A stretch of 64,000 bases of DNA from Arthrobacter sp. FW306-2-2C-D06B (lineage in GTDB: Bacteria > Actinomycetota > Actinomycetes > Actinomycetales > Micrococcaceae). The notes beneath the pieces are model-generated. The model was not told where the DNA came from, made no database searches, and was given only the letters and a program-made list of their open reading frames with translations. Shown one piece after another: positions 1-7,537 of this stretch (positions are counted from its first letter, which is position 1; each line of letters begins with the position of its first letter). Made by a program: the position numbers and the translations under genes. The DNA lies in contig NZ_CP084560.1 of NCBI RefSeq assembly GCF_021789175.1, positions 3,100,001 to 3,164,000 on the forward strand. Reading direction: 5' to 3'.

Positions 1-434
1 TCGGCGAAGTCCGCCGCGTCAACACCGCCGGCGCCCGCACGAATCGTGACGACCGCTTCGCGTTCGTCGTACTCGCCGGAGAGCAGGGTTACCACTTCAA
101 GTTCCTTGAGGGCCTTGCGAATAGAGTCGAGTTCCGTGGCAGCTTCGACCATGGAGGCGTCGTCGTCTTCGTCCTGGCCGAGCTCGACGAGAACCTCAAG
201 GTCGTCGATGCGGCCCGTCAGCCTGTTCAACCGTTCAAGTTCCGACTGCCGGTGGGACAACTTCGATGTAATCACCTGTGCGGCAGCTGGATCGTCCCAG
301 AGGTTCGGTTCACCCGCCCGCTCGCTCAGTTCTGCGATCTCCTCCTTGAGCTTCTCGACATCGGAAACCTGTTCGATGGAGCGGTAGGTGGAGCGAAGCG
401 CGCGGATTTCTGCGGGAAAGTCAATCTGAGCCAT
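1..434 (-). CDS. prfB: Peptide chain release factor 2, N-terminal part (runs off the window)
   Basis: The first 144 codons of RF2, which recognises UGA and UAA and triggers peptide release on the ribosome. The start is ATG at 434 ([13 protein letters not shown]...), followed by a helical N-terminal domain and the typical [12 protein letters not shown] stretch just before the window edge; the GGQ catalytic loop lies outside. No in-frame UGA interrupts the first 144 codons, so the programmed +1 frameshift that autoregulates prfB in Escherichia coli is absent here. It lies downstream of the tad genes on the same strand with a 67 bp gap. The protein is 3'-truncated only by the window. Confidence 0.95.
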   Translation of the reverse strand, partial: MAQIDFPAEIRALRSTYRSIEQVSDVEKLKEEIAELSERAGEPNLWDDPAAAQVITSKLSHRQSELERLNRLTGRIDDLEVLVELGQDEDDDASMVEAATELDSIRKALKELEVVTLLSGEYDEREAVVTIRAGAGGVDAADFA

Positions 435-501
435 GGTTGTTCCAGAGTACGCCATCCATTGGTGGCCTTGGCACGGGGTCTGGACGTATGACGCTTGGAG
501 T

Positions 502-978
502 TCAGCGGGTCAGCCTGGAGCGCGCAGTGGAGCGGGCTTCGATCGGAACGCCGTCGGGAAGCAGAAAGCTGACCACAGGCGGATGGGCCACCGCGCTGAG
601 CACCACTTCGGCGGTGGTGCTGTCCGGACTTCCGGTCCCCCTTGCGACGGCAAGTTGATCGAACCGTGAATGGGCGCCGTTTTGGCTGAGGTACGACTCG
701 GTAACGCTGCGTACCCGCTCGCTGTTGAGGAGGGCCGATGGCGTTTCGGCGCTACTTTCCACTTGACCGAGGTTGTAGCTGTCAGCGGCCGCCACCGAAG
801 CTCCGTCCGCCATGGAGAGGAGCTTCTTGTGTTCGATGTAGATGGCGGAGGCCGCAGCAACGACCGTTGCCAGCAACAACGCGATCACCACGTAACCGAT
901 GGCCAAGACCATCAATTGGCCGTCTTCCCCCTCTGATTTTCGACACCACGCATCCGTCTTCTCGGGACGGTCCTTCAC
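502..978 (-). CDS. TadG-like pilus assembly / pseudopilin-like protein
   Basis: A 158-residue protein with one hydrophobic segment at about residues 23-47 ([20 protein letters not shown]) preceded by an EDGQLM motif, then an extracytoplasmic domain. This matches the TadG-like N-terminal architecture of the Flp pilus apparatus. It is the last gene of the tad operon and overlaps the upstream TadE-like gene by 4 bp (ATGA type), so translational coupling is likely. It probably sits in the membrane as a minor pseudopilin or assembly factor. It is much shorter than full TadG proteins with a von Willebrand domain. Assignment rests on architecture and context. Confidence 0.7.
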   Translation of the reverse strand: MKDRPEKTDAWCRKSEGEDGQLMVLAIGYVVIALLLATVVAAASAIYIEHKKLLSMADGASVAAADSYNLGQVESSAETPSALLNSERVRSVTESYLSQNGAHSRFDQLAVARGTGSPDSTTAEVVLSAVAHPPVVSFLLPDGVPIEARSTARSRLTR

Positions 979-1493
979 CGGAACCGCCCGACGATTTGCG
1001 TGGCCGTCGCGCTCAGATTCGCGGCGTCAAGATTCAGGGTGTCCCCAAAGGGCAGCATGGGCAACGGCACCGTGAGCTTGACCGTCACCGTGACCGCAGC
1101 ACCGGCCGACAGGCAATCGCCGCGGTCGCAGGCGACGTCGACAAATGCGCGCTCCGCGGGATGGCCATAGTCGGCAAGCGTCAGAAGGGCAGCCTGCTCG
1201 GCGGCGGCACGGCCTTGGGAGGCGTCCTCCTGCATGACGTAAACCTTGGCGGCTTGGTCCGCTGCCCCCACGACGGCGAAGGAACCGCCCTGGATCTGTC
1301 CAATAGTGACGATGAAGTAGACCACGGGAACCATGAGCAGAAGGGACAGGAGGATGAACTCGACCACCGCGCTTCCCCGCTCAGAGGCACACCGCGGGCC
1401 GATGGATTGCCGGCCCTCCGAGGGCGGCAGGCAGACCGCCTTCCGGAAGCGGGAAAGCGCTACACGGCCAGGATCAGCCAGAAGTCGCAGCAT
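975..1493 (-). CDS. TadE-family pseudopilin-like protein
   Basis: A 172-residue TadE-type protein. After a 38-residue leader comes RGSAVVEFILLSLLLMVPV, the classic TadE start of the hydrophobic helix: a possible prepilin peptidase cleavage after Gly39 with Glu at +5. The rest is extracytoplasmic and contains a CDRGDC cysteine pair. The long N-terminus overlaps the upstream TadE-like gene by 20 bp, so a start further downstream is possible. TadE-like proteins are minor pilins or pseudopilins of the Tad/Flp secretion system, processed by a TadV-type peptidase not found in this window. Confidence 0.78.
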   Translation of the reverse strand: MLRLLADPGRVALSRFRKAVCLPPSEGRQSIGPRCASERGSAVVEFILLSLLLMVPVVYFIVTIGQIQGGSFAVVGAADQAAKVYVMQEDASQGRAAAEQAALLTLADYGHPAERAFVDVACDRGDCLSAGAAVTVTVKLTVPLPMLPFGDTLNLDAANLSATATQIVGRFR

Positions 1494-1896
1494 GCCCCCT
1501 CACCTCCAGCGCCGCTCCGGGTCCTATCAGCCCGATGACGGGCAAGGGTGCCCGGACTGTCACTACCAGGGTATGGATTCCCTGGAAGCTGGCCTCCGAC
1601 GTCGAGATGTCCCGCGCATAATCCGCGTTCAGCGCCATTCCGATCAGGTCTGCGGTGCGCTCACGGGCATCCGCCGGCGTCCGGTCGGCGAGAGCGCCGT
1701 AACGGGCACCGGACGAGGCTGCCTCAATGAGGGTATTGCGCACGTGCAACACGAGGGTCAGTTGAACGACGGCGAGGAAGAACACGGTCAACAGACCCCC
1801 GACCAGCACAAAATCCACGACGGCGGAGCCCTGTTCATCCCCTCGGCTGGCACTGACGCTCCGGCCATCTTCCGCTCCACGGCTGCGGAACGGCAT
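1474..1896 (-). CDS. TadE-family pseudopilin-like protein
   Basis: A 140-residue TadE-like protein with QGSAVVDFVLVGGLLTVFFLA at about residues 22-43, then a segment with VLHVRNTLIEAASSGARYGA, a hallmark of TadE (Asn-x-x-x-x-Ala-Ala/Gly-x-x-Gly-Ala-Arg-x-Gly). The position that is normally Glu at +5 of the mature helix is Asp here, a conservative change that may alter processing or assembly. It lies between the Flp-like gene (4 bp gap) and the second TadE-like gene (20 bp overlap), all read leftward, and should work with the TadB/TadC membrane platform. Confidence 0.8.
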   Translation of the reverse strand: MPFRSRGAEDGRSVSASRGDEQGSAVVDFVLVGGLLTVFFLAVVQLTLVLHVRNTLIEAASSGARYGALADRTPADARERTADLIGMALNADYARDISTSEASFQGIHTLVVTVRAPLPVIGLIGPGAALEVRGHAATSG

Positions 1897-1900
1897 GGAC

Positions 1901-2179
1901 TTACTTTCCGACCTTGCTCATGGCCTGGTTGAAGAGTCCCTCTAGAGCCGGGCCGGCCAGCGCCAGCAGGCCCGCGACGAGTGCCGCGGACATCAATGTG
2001 ATCATGACCCAACCGGGGACATCTCCCCGCTCGGGATGGCCATCGTCCGGGACCGAACTTTCATTCGGGGTGGTTCTCAGCGTGGGTCTGGACGGCGGGA
2101 GTGACCACAACTGGCACAGCAAAAGTCCCGGAGCGGGCAGGCTACGGCGTCCGGGCTTTTTCATTCTTCCCCAGTTCAT
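1901..2179 (-). CDS. Flp-type small pilin-like membrane protein
   Basis: A small protein ending in RGDVPGWVMITLMSAALVAGLLALAGPALEG plus a short tail: one transmembrane helix preceded by a GDVPGW motif. I recall such proteins between tadC and tadE in actinobacterial tad operons, where they are the likely main pilin. The open frame reaches 2218, but that ATG has no ribosome site. In-frame ATGs at 2179 and 2164 each follow a GGGGA run, so the start is uncertain. The classical Glu at +5 of Flp pilins is not obvious. A terminator-like hairpin lies over the first codons. Confidence 0.6.
   Translation of the reverse strand: MNWGRMKKPGRRSLPAPGLLLCQLWSLPPSRPTLRTTPNESSVPDDGHPERGDVPGWVMITLMSAALVAGLLALAGPALEGLFNQAMSKVGK
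2121..2160 (-). terminator. Terminator-like hairpin over the start of the Flp-like gene
   Basis: Inverted repeat AAAAGtCCCGGA / TCCGGGCTTTT with a 17-nt loop. On the minus strand it reads as a stem flanked by A and T runs, as in an intrinsic terminator, and it covers the first codons of the Flp-like frame. It could attenuate transcription between tadC and the pilin genes, or the true pilin start may lie downstream. Confidence 0.4.
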
Positions 2180-2288
2180 TTTTCCCCATTTCGCTGTGCA
2201 GGAATCGTTGTGATCCATGCTGTTTTATGTTTGGCATTCAGGCGGATGCCGAAATGATGGAGGTGAAAAGGCTTGTCGGAGTCCGCCA

Positions 2289-3227
2289 TCAGAAACCAAG
2301 TTCCAGCGCGGCCAGGCCCGGATAGACGGCGAAGATCACTGTGAGGGGGAGGACGCCGAAAACCAGCGGCACCATCATGGCGATTTCCTTGCGGCCCGCC
2401 GCTTCCATCAGCTCCCGTTTGGCGGAATCGCGGACATCCGCAGCTTGGGCCCGCAAAACATCTGCCAAAGGGGTACCACGTTCGACGGCAACGACAATCC
2501 CATCCACGAACCGAATAAGCGGTCCGAGCTCGGTTCGTCCCGAAAACTCGTGCAAGGCGTCAACCAGCGGCGTGCCGGCCCGCGTGGCGGCCGCTACCAG
2601 GGCAAACTCCTTCGCCAGCTCGCCGCGGGCTATCCGACATACTCTATCGAGGGCACCGCTGGCGCTCTCCCCCGCACCCACCGCGAGGGCCATCAATTCT
2701 GCAAGGCTGGGGAATTCCGTCAGCATCTGCCTTTGCCTTCGTTTGATCCGCACCCCCAGCACGTAGTCGCGGAAAAGAAAGCCACCCAGTGCACAAACCA
2801 GGACCGAGGCAACCGCAAGCCCCGGATTGATCCGCCCCCGGGCGGCACTCACGACCACCACGGCAACCGCCGTGGCAAAGCCCGCCGCCGCCCATAGCAG
2901 CTGCTCCGCGCGGAAGTCCAGCGCGGACTTGCCGGAACCGGACTTTGCCAGCCTCTTGTTGAGGGACGCGGCACCGAGGTTGAATTTCGCCAGGTAGCGG
3001 AGAGCGTCCCGGATCGCCGGCCGCAGAATGCGCTCCAAGGGGCCGAACGGTGCGACGTCCGGGGTTGTGGACAGCAGGCGCGATTCGAGGTTCTGGGACC
3101 GGAGCTGCGGCTCGATGCGTTCCGCGAAGGGAATGGCCCGCATGAATGGCATGCGAACAAAGATGAGCCACAACCCGGCTCCCAAAAGAAAGCCGCAGGA
3201 CACGGCCAGGGCAGTCAACGCAGTCAT
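2289..3227 (-). CDS. tadC: Type II secretion F-family inner membrane protein, TadC-like
   Basis: A 312-residue polytopic protein with an N-terminal helix (residues 2-24), a pair of helices near 115-155, a cytoplasmic T2SSF domain around 165-280 (LTEFPSLAELMALAVGAGESASGALDRV, then GTPLADVLRAQAADVRDSAKRE) and a C-terminal membrane segment (MVPLVFGVLPLTVIFAVYPG). This is the TadC half of the TadB/TadC platform that couples the CpaF ATPase to pilin polymerisation. It overlaps tadB by 4 bp (ATGA). Size and domain order are normal. Confidence 0.85.
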   Translation of the reverse strand: MTALTALAVSCGFLLGAGLWLIFVRMPFMRAIPFAERIEPQLRSQNLESRLLSTTPDVAPFGPLERILRPAIRDALRYLAKFNLGAASLNKRLAKSGSGKSALDFRAEQLLWAAAGFATAVAVVVVSAARGRINPGLAVASVLVCALGGFLFRDYVLGVRIKRRQRQMLTEFPSLAELMALAVGAGESASGALDRVCRIARGELAKEFALVAAATRAGTPLVDALHEFSGRTELGPLIRFVDGIVVAVERGTPLADVLRAQAADVRDSAKRELMEAAGRKEIAMMVPLVFGVLPLTVIFAVYPGLAALELGF

Positions 3228-4078
3228 CGAAGCACCCTTTCATCTTCAGGAAGCGCGGCAATGCGCAGCATCGCCCAGTAGCAGAAGCCCGACACCAACA
3301 ATCCGCCTCCAAGAACGCTGACTCCCGCGGCCGAGTTGTACGCGGCGACGGCTTCCGGCCTGCTGGCCAGCAGCATCAGGACGATCCACGGGGCGGCAAC
3401 GGCCAGGCGCGCCCCATTGATGGTCCATGATTGTCGTGCCTCGAGTTCGCGGCGGGTCCTCGCGCTCTCGCGAAGGAACTCGGCGAGAGTTCCCAAAAGG
3501 CGACCGAGATCGGATCCGCCCACGTCGCGGGTCAGCCTGAGTGCCTCAATGATCCGGTCGGCAACGGGATCGGCCAAACGCTCCTTTAGCTTGCTCAACG
3601 CCGCATCAAAATGACCGCCGGAACGGTAATCCGCAGCAAACTCGCGGAAGAGGGCCCGCAACTCTTCGGGCCCCTTGTCCCCAAGTTGGATAAGCGCCTC
3701 GGGCAGCGAAAGTCCTGCGCGGATTGCCGAGCGCAAATGGTCGACGACATCGGGCCAGAGCTCCCGGAGCATGGCGGTCCGCTTGCGCGCCCGCCAGCTG
3801 ACAACGGCCAAGGGAAGCCACGCGCCGAACAAGCCGAAACACGCCGCAATCGAAAAGGACGCTGTCACGACGTAGATCACCAGCGTGGTGAAGAGGCCCA
3901 ATCCCAGGCACGATGCGATGAATCCCCCGCCGCTCACCTTTTCGATCCCGGCGGTGAGCAACAAAGACTCAAGGCGTTTCGGTTTGGGCTCCTTGGCGGC
4001 AAGGGGGTGTTGTTCCCACGCAGACCACCAGACAAGAAAGACGCCCAGGCCGCAGAGAACGCCCAGCAGCGGCGCCAT
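3224..4078 (-). CDS. tadB: Type II secretion F-family inner membrane protein, TadB-like
   Basis: A 284-residue protein with N-terminal helices (MAPLLGVLCGLGVFLVWW and about 55-95), a T2SSF domain at about 105-235 (LRSAIRAGLSLPEALIQLGDKGPEELRALFREFAADY, LTRDVGGSDLGRLLGTLAEFLRE) and two C-terminal membrane segments. It is the TadB partner of TadC in the Tad pilus platform. Its ATG overlaps the stop of the cpaF fragment (ATGA). Because cpaF is interrupted upstream, tadB and all genes below it are cut off from the original operon promoter. Any expression must come from inside the element or from a local promoter. Confidence 0.85.
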   Translation of the reverse strand: MAPLLGVLCGLGVFLVWWSAWEQHPLAAKEPKPKRLESLLLTAGIEKVSGGGFIASCLGLGLFTTLVIYVVTASFSIAACFGLFGAWLPLAVVSWRARKRTAMLRELWPDVVDHLRSAIRAGLSLPEALIQLGDKGPEELRALFREFAADYRSGGHFDAALSKLKERLADPVADRIIEALRLTRDVGGSDLGRLLGTLAEFLRESARTRRELEARQSWTINGARLAVAAPWIVLMLLASRPEAVAAYNSAAGVSVLGGGLLVSGFCYWAMLRIAALPEDERVLR

Positions 4079-5037
4079 CAGAACTGTTCCAGAAGCGCGG
4101 CGACGTCAAAACCTGCCCGGGCGAATTTCTCGGCGGCCGGCATCGAATTAGAAGTGGCTTGGAGCCTGCCGTCCTGCATCGCGAATACCTTGGTCGACTC
4201 AATGATGCCGTTCTCCACGCGTCGCCCCAGCGAGAGGATCTCCGTGACTTGCCGGCGACCGTCCGTCTGGCGGCTGCAATGGACCACGAGGTCGATGCAG
4301 GATGCGACGGTCGGTACGACGAAGGCACTCGAGATGTTCCCGCCGGCCAGCAGCGGCAGGGTGCAGATCTTGGTCACGGCGTCATGGGCGGAGTTGGCAT
4401 GGACAGTACACATGCCCGGCAAGCCCGAATTCAACGCAATAAGCATGTCCAGGCTTTCAGCTTCCCGGACTTCGCCCACCACGAGGCGGTCCGGCCGCAT
4501 GCGGAGAGCCTCCTTGACGAGCCGGCGCAAGGGAATTTCGCCTTGACCCTCAAGGTTTGGCTGGCGGCACTGGAGCCCAACGACGTCTCGCAGCGGGAAG
4601 TGGAGTTCAAAGATCTCTTCGACGGTGATGACTCGCTCCCGGGAGCCGATGTTGGCTGCCAGGCAGTTGAGCATTGTGGTCTTTCCTGCCTGGGTGGCTC
4701 CCGAGACGAGAATGTTCAGTCCACTGGCCACCGCGGCCCCCAGGAACCGGGCTGACCCGGGCGTCAACGTGCCCAGCTCCACTAGATGCTCGAGCCGGGT
4801 CGCCTTGACCACGAATTTGCGGATATTCACGGCCCAATGGCGGCGGGTGACGTCGGGAATGACGACGTGGAGCCGAGAGCCATCGGGCAGGGCCGCGTCC
4901 ACAAAGGGTGAGGAAAGGTCCAGCCTGCGCCCGGAACTCTTAAGCATCCGCTCAACAAAGTCGCGAACCTGCTGCTCGGTGAGGCTGATCGAGGTGAGTT
5001 CGGATTCGCCATTCCGGGCAACGTAAACCTCATTGGG
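4078..5037 (-). pseudogene. cpaF: CpaF/TadA pilus ATPase, C-terminal fragment, split by the element
   Basis: The 3' part of the Tad secretion ATPase gene: 318 codons from 5034 down to the stop at 4078. It contains LKSSGRRLDLSSPFVDA, the Walker A loop GATQAGKTT, the Walker B-type region RMRPDRLVVGEVRE and the His box CTVHANSAHDA, so the whole ATPase core is here. What is missing is the N-terminal domain, found in frame at 13663-13929. Upstream of 5034 the sequence changes abruptly to element DNA with an in-frame stop near 5050. The first in-frame ATG is 4947 and no alternative start precedes it. Rejoining gives ...WLNAP-NEVYVARNG..., which fits the family. Confidence 0.93.
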
Positions 5038-5056
5038 GAAAAAGTTTCGTTATACG
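5018..5056. other. attL, left junction of the integrated element
   Basis: The CpaF reading frame (minus strand, NEVYVARNG...) stops matching here and element DNA begins. The likely crossover dinucleotide is GG on the plus strand at 5036-5037. It matches the GG at 13664-13665 and both fall in the same codon position of a Pro codon. The element-side arm holds ACGTAT about 14 bp from the core, and an ACGTAT also lies about 16 bp from the core in the other arm. The exact core cannot be fixed without an empty site. Confidence 0.75.
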
Positions 5057-5064
5057 TTGCTCAT

Positions 5065-5610
5065 ATGAAAGCAAGCCCAACTCAGCAAACAAGCAACTTT
5101 GTAGACCCAGGCACGGAGTACGGTCTGGACATTGAACGCGCAGCTATGTTCATAGCAAACGCTGCCGCGTGGGAGGAATCCAGCCCTTCCCGTGAGATTG
5201 AGCGCAACTCGATGGGGTGGCGCATCCTCCGGGCATACGCCCAGCTCTCAACCTCGCGGCTCCAAGCCATGACTGGCCGGGAACGGTACGCAATGCTCAT
5301 GGATGTTGTGCCCGGGCTCCTGTTCCGCACGCCCCGCCCGGAATGGGCAGCCCGCACATACTCGCAGAGCGACGAAAGCGGGGACGTCTGCACCCACGAG
5401 CTCAAGCTTTCCCCGCGCGGAACCGTTGAACTGATCCTCGAGCGGACGGACACGGCCGACCCCTCGGGCGAACTGCACCTAGGCGAACCGGCCGTCTTCC
5501 TCTACGTCGGAGAAGACGAGCGCCGAGCGCTTACGCCCCATGACCTCATGGCCCTCGCGAAATCTGCCAACGCGGGCGCTGTACAACTCACCCGCGCCTT
5601 GAGAGGCTGA
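5065..5610 (+). CDS. Hypothetical protein, element-borne, next to attL
   Basis: A 181-residue soluble protein of unknown function (MKASPTQQTSNFVDPG...). It has a helical N-terminal half with DIERAAMFIANAAAWEE and a beta-rich C-terminal half (HELKLSPRGTVELILERTD, PAVFLYVGEDERRALTPHDLMALA). No signal peptide or membrane segment is seen. The ATG is only 28 bp from the crossover and lacks a clear ribosome site, so it may be leaderless or expressed from the attP region. In the circular form it would be divergent from the integrase across attP; in the integrated form cpaF DNA lies upstream. It precedes the DUF4236 gene by 3 bp. Confidence 0.7.
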   Translation: MKASPTQQTSNFVDPGTEYGLDIERAAMFIANAAAWEESSPSREIERNSMGWRILRAYAQLSTSRLQAMTGRERYAMLMDVVPGLLFRTPRPEWAARTYSQSDESGDVCTHELKLSPRGTVELILERTDTADPSGELHLGEPAVFLYVGEDERRALTPHDLMALAKSANAGAVQLTRALRG

Positions 5611-5613
5611 GCC

Positions 5614-5793
5614 ATGGGTTTCGTATTCCGCAAGCGCATCAAAGCCGGGAAAAACACGAGCATCAATCTGTCCAAGTCTGGCGCGTCAGTCTCGGAACGT
5701 GTCGGCCCAGTGAGCATAAACAGCCGTGGCCGCGTAACGGTCCGGACCTTGCCCGGTTTGTCGTTCAGGTTCGGCCGGAGACGACGTGGTTAG
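5614..5793 (+). CDS. DUF4236-like small protein
   Basis: A 59-residue basic protein, MGFVFRKRIKAGKN..., with INLSKSGASVSERVGPVSINSRGRVTVRTLPGLS. The order F-R-K-x-I-K-x-G, N-L-S-K-S-G and a C-terminal R-T-x-P-G-L-S is the DUF4236 signature, often found in phage and mobile-element genomes; its function is unknown. The ATG at 5614 follows GAGAGG by 7 bp, and the upstream gene stops 3 bp before, so the two form a small rightward operon. It ends in a basic FGRRRRG tail. Confidence 0.75.
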   Translation: MGFVFRKRIKAGKNTSINLSKSGASVSERVGPVSINSRGRVTVRTLPGLSFRFGRRRRG

Positions 5794-5818
5794 GAACTAG
5801 CCTACTCAGTGGGTCTAG

Positions 5819-6373
5819 TCAGTCAGTCCCCGAGCGCCCTTTTCGTTTTCGTTGGGCTTTGGGCGGCTCGTCATCAAGCTGTACCTTTGTCGGCGGTGAC
5901 ACCTTCGGCAAATCAAGATCCACGTCCATGACGGCAGATTGTGCCTGCAAAGCACGCCTACACGTGTCGTAGGTTGCTTCAACGAATCCATAAGCGAGGC
6001 GATCGCGCACAAATTCTGGGTTCATGGGCATACCATCGAGCTCAAACGCTCGCACTAGCGCGTTCGCGCGGACCTGACCGTGACCACTTTCGTTGGCCCG
6101 GAAGAGGTGACCGACGAGCAAAAAGTTTGGAGCTTCCACTTCCGGTCGCTTCCCGTTGGACGGGACCGGATAGAGGTAAACGTCCCAGTTAAGCCTTTCC
6201 TTTTCCTTGTCGAAGCCGCCGTAGTGACGGACTAGCTCAATTCTGTCGACGAAAACCTCATATGACACCGGGCTAAGTATTCGACCTTGGACTTCGGTGG
6301 AAACCTCGACTTCAGTGTCCACCGGTAAGCATTTCGGCTCTGCGGCGGACGTTAACTTCGTCGTCATCCCCAT
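5819..6373 (-). CDS. Third gene of a TA-like module, possibly a SecB-like chaperone
   Basis: About 184 residues from the in-frame ATG at 6373 (MGMTTKLTSAAEPKC...). The frame is open to 6481, but that would overlap the upstream gene far more. A run of predicted beta strands (VSYEVFVDRIELVRHY, LNWDVYLYPV, NFLLVGHLFRA) is followed by a long helix (FVRDRLAYGFVEATYDTCRRALQAQ) and a DLDLPKVSPP tail. That order resembles the SecB fold, in which helix 1 is followed by a Leu-Pro-rich loop. The tail is acidic then strongly basic. Its position after a toxin-like and an HTH gene copies the mycobacterial HigB-HigA-SecB order. No family is firmly recognised; the function is inferred. Confidence 0.45.
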   Translation of the reverse strand: MGMTTKLTSAAEPKCLPVDTEVEVSTEVQGRILSPVSYEVFVDRIELVRHYGGFDKEKERLNWDVYLYPVPSNGKRPEVEAPNFLLVGHLFRANESGHGQVRANALVRAFELDGMPMNPEFVRDRLAYGFVEATYDTCRRALQAQSAVMDVDLDLPKVSPPTKVQLDDEPPKAQRKRKGRSGTD

Positions 6374-6734
6374 GCTCTTCTTGGCTAGGAGTGTGCCACG
6401 GTAGTTCTCCCACCAGCGAACGGCGGAAAGTGTCGTAAGTCGTTGTGTAACGGGGGCTAACCTTATAGGCGACCACGGCATCTACCGCATAGGCGAACTC
6501 GCGAAGATCGCCAAGGGTGATGTCAATTCGTCCCTCACCAATTGCGTTGGCCAACTCCGCAGTTACACCGAGTCGCTCAGCAACTTGCTCATCAGTGAGC
6601 CCTGATGCTCTACGGGCCGCTGCCAACGATTCCCATAGATGTTCTTGGGCACCCAGATTGTCATCCGCAAGAGACTGGGCGGCATCGTCATCGATGCCCG
6701 CCCAGGCATCAACAGGGTGGCTTATTCGGCTCAT
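6312..6734 (-). CDS. XRE-type HTH protein, probable HigA-like antitoxin
   Basis: 140 residues. A helix-turn-helix lies at about 35-88 (LAAARRASGLTDEQVAERLGVTAELANAIGEG...), the XRE/HigA pattern. A C-terminal extension of about 50 residues (SPRYTTTYDTFRRSLVGELPWHTPSQEEHGDDDE) is longer than a plain HigA. In toxin-antitoxin-chaperone systems such a tail is the chaperone-addiction segment with aromatic anchors, and here Tyr, Phe and Trp113 would be candidates. The gene starts 3 bp after the toxin-like gene and overlaps the next gene by about 62 bp, so the three are co-transcribed. It probably represses its own promoter upstream of the toxin gene. Confidence 0.65.
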   Translation of the reverse strand: MSRISHPVDAWAGIDDDAAQSLADDNLGAQEHLWESLAAARRASGLTDEQVAERLGVTAELANAIGEGRIDITLGDLREFAYAVDAVVAYKVSPRYTTTYDTFRRSLVGELPWHTPSQEEHGDDDEVNVRRRAEMLTGGH

Positions 6735-6737
6735 ACG

Positions 6738-7190
6738 TCATCCCCCATTTCCTTGGCTCGTTTCTGGTGTGTACTGCAACATTTCCCAATCATGTGCCCT
6801 TTGGACGGCAGTATCAATGGATACGTTCTGTTCGCGAAGTATATCTTCGGCATTGGGTTTCGTCCCCAAGTGTAGCCCGAGAATCGTGTCCTCGACGATG
6901 CGTGGTTCTGCGCAGTAAAGCCGAACCAAGCGTGCAGGGAGGTGTGGCTGTCCAAACCTCAGCTTTCTCTCTGGCATAGGTCTGAGCTCGATCACGAACT
7001 CAGCGCGCTCCATCACTTTGGCATCGGGCGATGCCCCGGAGAACTCAAGGCATCCCTTCTTCGCCTTGATGATCAGCTTCTTCATTCTGGCAAAGGCGTC
7101 ACGGTGCTCGGATTCGGACAGTTGAGGATCAAGCCGGTTGTCATGAAATGCCGCCATCTCCAGTCTCAGCTGTTGCTGAGTGAGATCCAC
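6738..7190 (-). CDS. Probable RelE/HigB-like toxin
   Basis: 150 residues from GTG at 7190, which follows GAGG with 8 bp spacing; the frame also extends to a TTG at 7271. The core (KVMERAEFVIELRP, basic PERKLRFGQPHLPARLVRLYCAEPRIVEDTILGLHLGTKP, then a helical tail) follows the RelE/HigB layout of an ELR strand, a basic strand pair, a hydrophobic strand with an H/K end and a C-terminal helix. It is longer at the N-terminus than most HigB toxins. The toxin-before-antitoxin order is HigBA-like. A ribosome-dependent RNase activity would be expected, but it is only inferred and no catalytic triad could be assigned. Confidence 0.5.
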   Translation of the reverse strand: MDLTQQQLRLEMAAFHDNRLDPQLSESEHRDAFARMKKLIIKAKKGCLEFSGASPDAKVMERAEFVIELRPMPERKLRFGQPHLPARLVRLYCAEPRIVEDTILGLHLGTKPNAEDILREQNVSIDTAVQRAHDWEMLQYTPETSQGNGG

Positions 7191-7402
7191 ATGGTTGACC
7201 TCGTGAGGGTCGCAATCCGATCCGATATTACAAGTGCAACGGCATCCGACCGGCTGTGCTGCTGAGAACAACGCTTCCCCCGTATTGTGGCAACTTTGGC
7301 CCAGTCTTGGGGCGGCACCGCCCTGAGCTGAGTATCGCTAATAGTTGCAAATACGCCGCAACGAATCAAGCTTGGTCCCAAATGGGAACCACAAGGGGAC
7401 AA

Positions 7403-7451
7403 AAGCAATGCCCGCCGTGGATGGAGACCTCACAACGGGCGGGCATTGCTT
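7403..7451 (-). terminator. Intrinsic terminator of the capsid operon
   Basis: A perfect 14-bp inverted repeat (AAGCAATGCCCGCC / GGCGGGCATTGCTT) with a 21-nt loop whose ends (GTG/CAC) can pair further. Read leftward, the stem is followed by TTTTG. It is a strong Rho-independent terminator about 100 bp after the last mini-gene. Confidence 0.75.
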
Positions 7452-7508
7452 CTGTGGGCGCTGGCCGGGAGCGGAGAAAGGAGACGCTTCCTTTTGGGCC
7501 ATCGTTCC

Positions 7509-7537
7509 GGGTGCCGGCTGTCCATGGCCCGGCACCC
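7509..7537 (-). terminator. Second hairpin just after the capsid operon
   Basis: A perfect 9-bp stem GGGTGCCGG / CCGGCACCC with an 11-nt loop, 9 bp past the stop of the last mini-gene on the minus strand. It lacks a T run, so it may stabilise the mRNA 3' end or help the terminator 60 bp further on. Confidence 0.5.

Noticed and set aside
1..434. Programmed frameshift in prfB
   Set aside because: The first 144 codons are open with no in-frame UGA at the usual position.
738..1538. A 266-codon plus-strand frame across the TadE/TadG-like genes
   Set aside because: Arg/His/Pro-rich shadow translation; the minus strand carries overlapping pseudopilin-like genes with membrane helices.
7403..7451. 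CRISPR-like or tRNA-like structure at the strong hairpins
   Set aside because: A single inverted repeat with a T run is a terminator; there is no repeat-spacer array and no cloverleaf in the window.
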